From NCBI GenBank assembly GCA_004292755.1, contig RDXE01000026.1, positions 1 through 64,000 of the forward strand: a DNA stretch of 64,000 nucleotides. Direction: 5' to 3'. This document shows, piece by piece, positions 59,290 to 64,000 of this stretch; positions within the stretch are counted from its first letter, which is position 1, and each line of letters opens with the position of its first letter. The position numbers were made by a program, and so were the translations under genes. A model generated the notes under the pieces. That model searched no databases, had not been told where the DNA came from, and worked only from the letters and a program-made list of their open reading frames with translations. This stretch comes from Alphaproteobacteria bacterium. Its GTDB lineage: Bacteria; Pseudomonadota; Alphaproteobacteria; Elsterales; Elsteraceae.

Positions 59290-60843
59290 ATGAAGGCTGT
59301 GACCACTGCGCTAGCAGCGCTATCCCTGCTGCTGGGTGTTGCCACCTACACGGGTGCCACTGCACAAGATCTCCGCATCGCGGTGGAGTCTGGCCCCACC
59401 TCGAACGATCCGCATTTCCACGCTCTGGTCCCCAATATCGCCTTCCACCGTCACATCTTTGAGCCGCTGATGGCCCAGGATGCCCGGCAGGTGCTTCGGC
59501 CTGCCCTCGCGGTGTCGTGGACGGCATTGGATGACGTGACGTGGGAGATCAAGCTGCGCCCCAATGTCCTCTGGCACGACGGCAGCCCGTTCACGGCCGA
59601 TGATGTTTTGTTCACCCTGGCGCGCGCTGGCACGGTGCCGAACAGCCCGTCGTCGTTCCGCATCTATGTGCAGTCGGTGGTCAAGGCCGAGGCTGTGGAT
59701 CCGCTGACCGTACGGCTCACCACCGCGGTGCCCACGCCCCTGCTGCCCAACAACCTGTCGCTGGTGCTGATCGTCTCGCGTCGCCATGGCGAGGGTGCGA
59801 CCACAGCGGATTACAACAGTGGCAAGGCGATGGTTGGCACTGGTCCCTATCGCTACACCTCCTGGACGCCGAACGAGGCGCTGCGACTTCAACGCAACTC
59901 CAGCTATTGGGGGGAAGCACCGGAGTTTGCCGATGTGGAGTTCCGCCGGATCGCTGCTGCCCAGGCGCGAGTGGCAGCGCTGCTGGCGCGCGATGTTGAC
60001 GTGATCGAGTTTCCCTCAACGGCTGATTTCGAGCGGCTGAAGTCCAACCCGCAGATCACAACAGTCGAAAGTGTGTCCAACCGCTTGATCTTCCTGCACC
60101 TCGACAGTGCACGGGCGGCCAGCCCGTTCGTCACCGGCCCCAATGTGCTGCGCGATGCGCGGGTGCGTCGGGCGCTGTCGCTTGCGATCAACCGTGCGGC
60201 TCTGGTCGAGCGGGTGATGGAGCGGCAAGCCCTGGTCGCTGGCGATCTGGGGCCACCCGGCTATTTCGGGACCGATCCCGCGCTTACACCGGACCCTTTT
60301 GACCCCGACGCAGCCAGGCGCTTGCTGGCCGACGCAGGCCTGCCCACTGGCTTCAGCCTGACCCTCCATGGCCCCAACGACCGCTACGTCAATGATGAGC
60401 GCGTGCTGCAGGCGATCGCGCAAATGTGGGTGCGCATTGGCGTGCAAACTCGTGTGGAGGCAGTCCCGCGCGCCACCTATTTCACACGGGCGACGCGGAC
60501 CGAGTTCTCCGCCATGCTGCTGGGCTTCTCCCCCAACCCCGAGACCCTGGGTATGTTGGAGCCGTTGATTGCGACCTATGACGCCGCCACGGGCATGGGT
60601 TCCGCCAATCGCGGGCGATATTCCAACCCAGCCGTCGACGCGTTGATCCAACAGGCGCGCACCACCGTCGACAACGCTGCGCGTGAGCGCTTGACCCAGG
60701 CCGCCACCCGTGCGGCCTTGGCCGACACGGCGATCATCCCGCTCTACTTCCAATACAATACTTGGGCGGTGCGCCGGGGTCTCAGCTATGAGGCGCGGAC
60801 GGATGAGATGACGCTGGCCACCTCGGTCCGCCGCGCCCAGTAG
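59290..60843 (+). CDS. ABC transporter substrate-binding protein, peptide/nickel family 5
   Basis: A 517-residue periplasmic binding protein (DppA/OppA cluster). The signal peptide ends near 'TGATAQ'. Family stretches are 'LRIAVESGPTSNDPHFHALV', 'HRHIFEPLMAQDARQVLRPA', 'WEIKLRPNVLWHDGSPFTAD', 'MVGTGPYRYTSWTPNEAL' and 'VRRALSLAINRAALVERVM'. The second of three in-frame ATGs is directly behind AAAGG; the third has it at normal spacing and is used. No permease or ATPase genes are adjacent in the window. Confidence 0.93.
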   Translation: MKAVTTALAALSLLLGVATYTGATAQDLRIAVESGPTSNDPHFHALVPNIAFHRHIFEPLMAQDARQVLRPALAVSWTALDDVTWEIKLRPNVLWHDGSPFTADDVLFTLARAGTVPNSPSSFRIYVQSVVKAEAVDPLTVRLTTAVPTPLLPNNLSLVLIVSRRHGEGATTADYNSGKAMVGTGPYRYTSWTPNEALRLQRNSSYWGEAPEFADVEFRRIAAAQARVAALLARDVDVIEFPSTADFERLKSNPQITTVESVSNRLIFLHLDSARAASPFVTGPNVLRDARVRRALSLAINRAALVERVMERQALVAGDLGPPGYFGTDPALTPDPFDPDAARRLLADAGLPTGFSLTLHGPNDRYVNDERVLQAIAQMWVRIGVQTRVEAVPRATYFTRATRTEFSAMLLGFSPNPETLGMLEPLIATYDAATGMGSANRGRYSNPAVDALIQQARTTVDNAARERLTQAATRAALADTAIIPLYFQYNTWAVRRGLSYEARTDEMTLATSVRRAQ

Positions 60844-60851
60844 CCACGCCG

Positions 60852-61325
60852 TTACGGGGTCCGCAGCTGGCGGATTGCGCTGGCCCAGTCTTCCACATGG
60901 TACGAGCGGGTGATCACACCCGCTTCCACGGTGTGGACGTCAATCGACATGATGTCGAACGTGCGACCGCTGTGGGGTTGTCCCAGGAACGCACCAGCTG
61001 GCGTGCCAGTCGCCCGGCTGATCACGGTGAAGCGGTTGCCCTCCTGCAGGATTTGCTGCGGCACCCACTTGATGTCTGGAACCGCGCGGCCAAAGCCCTG
61101 GATTTGGGGAATGAACTGATCGCGGGTCTTCGGTGCCGTAGCGAAGTCCCCAATGCTCTGCCACGTCGGGGCAAGCACCCGGTTGGCAGTGGTGGGCATA
61201 TCGGGGGAGGCTGCGGCACTCAAAATCCCACTATAGAAAGCTTCAACCACAGCTTTGTCATTGGCAACTGCGGGGCTGGCAACAAGCAGTGTTGCCGCAA
61301 CCGCAGCGAGGAGAGTGGCCCGCAT
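60852..61325 (-). CDS. Exported SnoaL-like/ester cyclase-family protein
   Basis: A 157-residue protein with signal peptide ('MRATLLAAVAATLLVASPAV', cleavage after VAN or ANA). A SnoaL-like alpha+beta domain follows: 'KAVVEAFYSGILSAAASPDM', 'PDIKWVPQQILQEGNRFTVI', 'SGRTFDIMSIDVHTVEAGVI', 'RSYHVEDWASAIRQL'. Family members are small-molecule enzymes or ligand-binding proteins. It is divergent from the LysR gene across 124 bp that contain LysR-type sites, so it is a likely regulatory target. Confidence 0.85.
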   Translation of the reverse strand: MRATLLAAVAATLLVASPAVANDKAVVEAFYSGILSAAASPDMPTTANRVLAPTWQSIGDFATAPKTRDQFIPQIQGFGRAVPDIKWVPQQILQEGNRFTVISRATGTPAGAFLGQPHSGRTFDIMSIDVHTVEAGVITRSYHVEDWASAIRQLRTP

Positions 61326-61404
61326 TGATCTGATCCTCTTGTCGATGCCGCACCGGCGCGGCAGCGACATTGTGGCTAGCAGGCGATTGGTCTGGAAGGC
61401 CAAC

Positions 61405-61435
61405 TTATCCGATGATACTGTTCGGTCTTGCCGAA
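61405..61435. promoter_or_regulatory. LysR-type binding sites in the SnoaL/LysR divergent region
   Basis: TTCGGTCTTGCCGAA (61421-61435) is an inverted repeat containing T-N11-A, the LysR-type recognition pattern. A second repeat, TATC-CGAT-GATA (61406-61417), lies one half-turn upstream. Both precede the LysR start by 15-45 bp. Confidence 0.55.
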
Positions 61436-61449
61436 TAATTGAGGCAGCC

Positions 61450-62325
61450 ATGGCCCTGCGTGACTACCGCCTCCTGGCGATCTTCGCCGCGATCTGCGAA
61501 GCGCGCTCCCTGCGCGGGGCCGCCCGCCGCTTGGCTTTGTCCCCGGCAGTGGTCAGCGAAGGCTTGAGTGAGCTGGAGGGCCTCGTCGGCCAGCGCCTGG
61601 TGGAGCGCACGACCCGTCGGTTTGCGCTCACGGCAGCGGGGCGGGACTTGGCGTCAGCGGCGCAGGCGATGGTGGACCAGGCAGCCAGTGGCCTCGCCTC
61701 GGTCACCTCCACCCGGACCGAGCCGCGTGGCCCCGTCTCCCTCACCTTGCCAACTGAGTTGGCGCTCGGCTGGCTGCCAGACCGCTTGGCTGCCCTTCAA
61801 CGCGCCCATCCCTTGATCGAGCCGCGCATCCATGCCGTCGACACCGTGGTCGACCTGGAGCGCAGCGCGATCGACATAGCAGTGCGTGCCACCTTTGCGC
61901 TGGACCCACCGGCCACCTCCGCACTCGGCACCATTCCGGTGATCCTGGTGGCCGCGCCCCAGCTGGTGGCTGACCTCTGCGGACCCGTCGATCAGCGCCT
62001 GGCAGGCCTGCGCCAGATCGGCTTTCTGGGGCAGAGCCCGGCCCCGATTTCAGGACGGCACCGTGATGGCAGCCCGGTTGACGTGGCGATGGCCGTGTCG
62101 GTCGCCGTGAACAACTTGTTTGTCGCCAAGGAACTCGCTATCGCGGGCTTTGGCGTCACCCGCGTGTTGGCAACCTCGGTCACCACCGACCTCGCGACCG
62201 GGCGACTGATCAACATCGCCCCGGAGGCGTGGTTTGGCGCCGTTAGCCTCAGCATCATCTGCCGCCCTGGCGCGCTAAGCCCCGCAGCAGTGGCAACCGT
62301 CCGCAGTTTGGAGGCCACCCGATGA
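61450..62325 (+). CDS. LysR-family transcriptional regulator
   Basis: A 291-residue regulator: HTH 'LRDYRLLAIFAAICEARSLR', 'GAARRLALSPAVVSEGLSEL', 'VGQRLVERTTRRFALTAAGR', then a substrate-binding domain of the GcvA-like group ('GPVSLTLPTELALGWLPDRL', 'SAIDIAVRATFALDPPATSA', 'ELAIAGFGVTRVLATSVTTD'). The stop overlaps the amidohydrolase start (ATGA), so regulator and enzyme are translated together, an unusual co-directional arrangement for LysR genes. Confidence 0.92.
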   Translation: MALRDYRLLAIFAAICEARSLRGAARRLALSPAVVSEGLSELEGLVGQRLVERTTRRFALTAAGRDLASAAQAMVDQAASGLASVTSTRTEPRGPVSLTLPTELALGWLPDRLAALQRAHPLIEPRIHAVDTVVDLERSAIDIAVRATFALDPPATSALGTIPVILVAAPQLVADLCGPVDQRLAGLRQIGFLGQSPAPISGRHRDGSPVDVAMAVSVAVNNLFVAKELAIAGFGVTRVLATSVTTDLATGRLINIAPEAWFGAVSLSIICRPGALSPAAVATVRSLEATR

Positions 62326-63617
62326 CTCAGCCCGACCTCGTCCTCAGGGGTGGCACCGTGCTCACGCCCGCGGCGGCGCTGGCTGTCGATGTCGCCGTCC
62401 GTGATGGCCGGATCCATGCCCTGGGACCGGGCCTGCCGCGCGGCGGGGTGGAGATTGACTGCACCGGGCGGCTGGTCACGCCCGGCATGCTGAACCTGCA
62501 CTGCCACGCCGCGATGGTGCCGTTGCGCGGCCTGGGCGAGGATGTCCCGGATCGGCTGTCGCGGGTGATCTGGCCGCTTGAGCAAGCGCTGGTGGATGCC
62601 GCCTTCGTCCGCCTGGGTGCTGCGTTCGGCCTGGGCGAACAATTGCTGTCGGGGGTGACCACAACCGTCGACTTGTACTTCTTTGAAGATCAGGTGGCAG
62701 AGGTCGCCGATCGCCTGGGCATCCGCCTGATCGCGGGCCACACCATCGCGGACCAGCCAATGCCAGACGCGGCAACCAGCGATGCGGCGCTGGCCGCCAT
62801 CCCGATAAGTGTGGCGCGCTGGCGAGGGCACCCGTTGATCCAGCCAGCCCTCGCCCCGCACGGCCCCCACACCGTCGCCGACGCCACGCTGCGCGCCATC
62901 GCAGACCTGAGCGAGCGTTACGATCTGCCCGTGCTGACCCACCTGGCCGAGACCCTGGGCGAAACAACCGCGATCCACCGGCGCGCGGGCGTGAGCCCGG
63001 TCCGCTATCTTGATCAGGTTGGTCTGTTGACGCCGCGCCTGATCGCAGCCCATGGCATCCACCTGGACGCCGGGGATATCGATCTGATCGCCCGCCGCGG
63101 CGCTGTGATTGCCCATTGCGTCGGCGCCAACACCAAAGCCGCCAAGGGCACCGCACCGCTGCCAGGCCTGCTGGCGGCTGGGTGCAAGGTCGGCCTTGGC
63201 ACCGATGGCCCGATGAGCGGCAACACACTCGACATCCAGGGCCAGTTGGCGCAGGTCGCGAAGGTCCATAAGCTGATCACACGAGACCGCAGCCTGTTGC
63301 CCAGCCGCACGTTGCTGGATATTGCCACCCAAGCAGCAGCGGACGCGATTGGGCGCCCTGACCTTGGCCGCATTGCCCCTGGGGCAGCGGCTGATCTGGT
63401 GGTGTGGGGGCTGGACCACCCCTCACTGCAGCCCAACCACGACCCCTACGCCACCCTGGTCTATGCCGCCAGCCCGCGCGATGTGCGGGAGGTGATCGTC
63501 GCGGGGCGGCGTGTGGTGATCGATGGTCGCCTCGCCAGCCAGGACTTAGACGAACTGCGTCAACCTCTTCTCTCATTGGCACAGCGCTGCCGTGACACAG
63601 CCATGGGACTGGCTTAG
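62322..63617 (+). CDS. Amidohydrolase, metal-dependent deaminase/chlorohydrolase family
   Basis: A 431-residue TIM-barrel hydrolase of the SsnA/AtzA/TrzN/MtaD group. Metal ligands: 'NLHCHAAMVPLRGLGED' (HxH), His in 'LAPHGPHTVADATLRAIADL', His in 'LPVLTHLAETLGE', Asp in 'VGLGTDGPMSGN'. Its role could be deamination of a purine- or pterin-like or methylthioadenosine-type substrate, or of an analogous N-heterocycle; sequence alone does not say. Coupled to the upstream LysR gene. Confidence 0.9.
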   Translation: MTQPDLVLRGGTVLTPAAALAVDVAVRDGRIHALGPGLPRGGVEIDCTGRLVTPGMLNLHCHAAMVPLRGLGEDVPDRLSRVIWPLEQALVDAAFVRLGAAFGLGEQLLSGVTTTVDLYFFEDQVAEVADRLGIRLIAGHTIADQPMPDAATSDAALAAIPISVARWRGHPLIQPALAPHGPHTVADATLRAIADLSERYDLPVLTHLAETLGETTAIHRRAGVSPVRYLDQVGLLTPRLIAAHGIHLDAGDIDLIARRGAVIAHCVGANTKAAKGTAPLPGLLAAGCKVGLGTDGPMSGNTLDIQGQLAQVAKVHKLITRDRSLLPSRTLLDIATQAAADAIGRPDLGRIAPGAAADLVVWGLDHPSLQPNHDPYATLVYAASPRDVREVIVAGRRVVIDGRLASQDLDELRQPLLSLAQRCRDTAMGLA

Positions 63618-63646
63618 GACCAAGATCATCGCTTAAGGTTGTAGCC

Positions 63647-64000
63647 ATGCTGTCCCATGGTGAACGGCGGGATCGGTTACGGCTGGCCCGCACTGAAAAT
63701 GTTGGCCCAGTGACGTTCCGCCAGCTGCTGCTGCGGTTCGGCACGGCATCGGCTGCCCTGGCGGCCCTTCCGGAGCTTGCACGCAAGGGTGGGCGGCGGG
63801 CCCCTCTCGCGATCGCAGCCCCGGCCAAGGCCGATCAGGAACTGGACTGGCACGCCGCCGCAGGCTTTGACCTCGTGATCCAGGGAGACCCCGACTATCC
63901 GCGCCAACTGCTGGCGCTGGAGGACCCGCCGGCCGTGTTCTCCATCGCTGGCAGCCGCCATCTGCTAGCGCGCCCGATGGTCGCGATTGTCGGCGCCCGC
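63647..64000 (+). CDS. dprA: DNA-processing protein DprA (5' part)
   Basis: The first 118 codons, cut by the window's right edge. It begins 'MLSHGERRDRLRLARTENVG', 'PVTFRQLLLRFGTASAALAA' (SAM-like N-terminal helices), then 'FDLVIQGDPDYPRQLLALED', 'PPAVFSIAGSRHLLARPMVA' and ends in IVGAR, the start of the Rossmann core with the DprA signature. DprA loads RecA on incoming single strands in natural transformation. The ATG follows the amidohydrolase by 29 bp. Confidence 0.93.
   Translation, partial: MLSHGERRDRLRLARTENVGPVTFRQLLLRFGTASAALAALPELARKGGRRAPLAIAAPAKADQELDWHAAAGFDLVIQGDPDYPRQLLALEDPPAVFSIAGSRHLLARPMVAIVGAR

Overview
The window is a GC-rich alphaproteobacterial chromosome segment. The evidence is a MucR/Ros regulator, a K+-independent membrane pyrophosphatase, the nrdR-ribD-ribE-ribB(X)-ribH-nusB-thiL order, a PAS_5 protein and a YbjN protein. 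Gene content and order look like Rhodospirillales, but I cannot place it more finely. I see no rRNA or tRNA gene, insertion sequence, prophage or CRISPR array. The segment opens inside a short tandem repeat and is cut on the right inside dprA.

Layout. 1-13.8 kb: bamE, an XRE regulator behind a double palindromic operator, a LysR regulator, hppA, an MFS transporter, a BepA-like M48 protease with a DsbA-like thioredoxin, a divergent degenerate gamma-glutamyltransferase lipoprotein coupled to an aminotransferase, gcdH, a cupin and mucR. 14.0-21.8 kb: a housekeeping block (rpiB, glyA, nrdR, ribD, ribE, ribB(X), ribH, nusB, thiL, a FliL-like membrane protein), with many genes overlapping or nearly touching. 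21.9-25.2 kb: a ClpP-type protease, a fumarylacetoacetase-family enzyme, YqgE and a peroxiredoxin.

25.3-29.0 kb is the most unusual part. A 685-residue ferritin-like protein carries ten cysteines in about 100 residues, arranged as C(K/R/Q)GxxxC repeats. It is followed directly by a DUF692 (MNIO/BufB) enzyme and a DUF2063 (BufC) partner. I read this as a bufferin-type RiPP system whose substrate is fused to a ferritin-like enzyme.

29.0-40.8 kb is largely on the minus strand: a methyltransferase and RNase HI, a complete branched-chain/aromatic ABC importer (livKHMGF), a Rieske ferredoxin, a transglutaminase-like protein, a Crp/Fnr regulator and the beta and alpha subunits of a Rieske aromatic-ring oxygenase. 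Together they look like an uptake-plus-hydroxylation module for an aromatic acid; no ferredoxin reductase is in view. A 49-residue secreted Cys/His-rich peptide lies just beyond it. 41.7-50.6 kb: a MarR regulator, amidase, AlkZ/YcaQ-like protein and ChaC, then a TetR-regulated RND efflux pump with matching 18-bp operators before tetR and before the pump genes. 50.7-52.3 kb: a molybdate module with a one-domain ModE, ModA and a separate Mop protein. 52.5-64 kb: YbjN, CorA, LrgAB, a MarR regulator, MmsB, YjbR, two paralogous 2-oxoglutarate oxygenases, a peptide-binding protein, a SnoaL protein, a LysR/amidohydrolase pair and the start of dprA.
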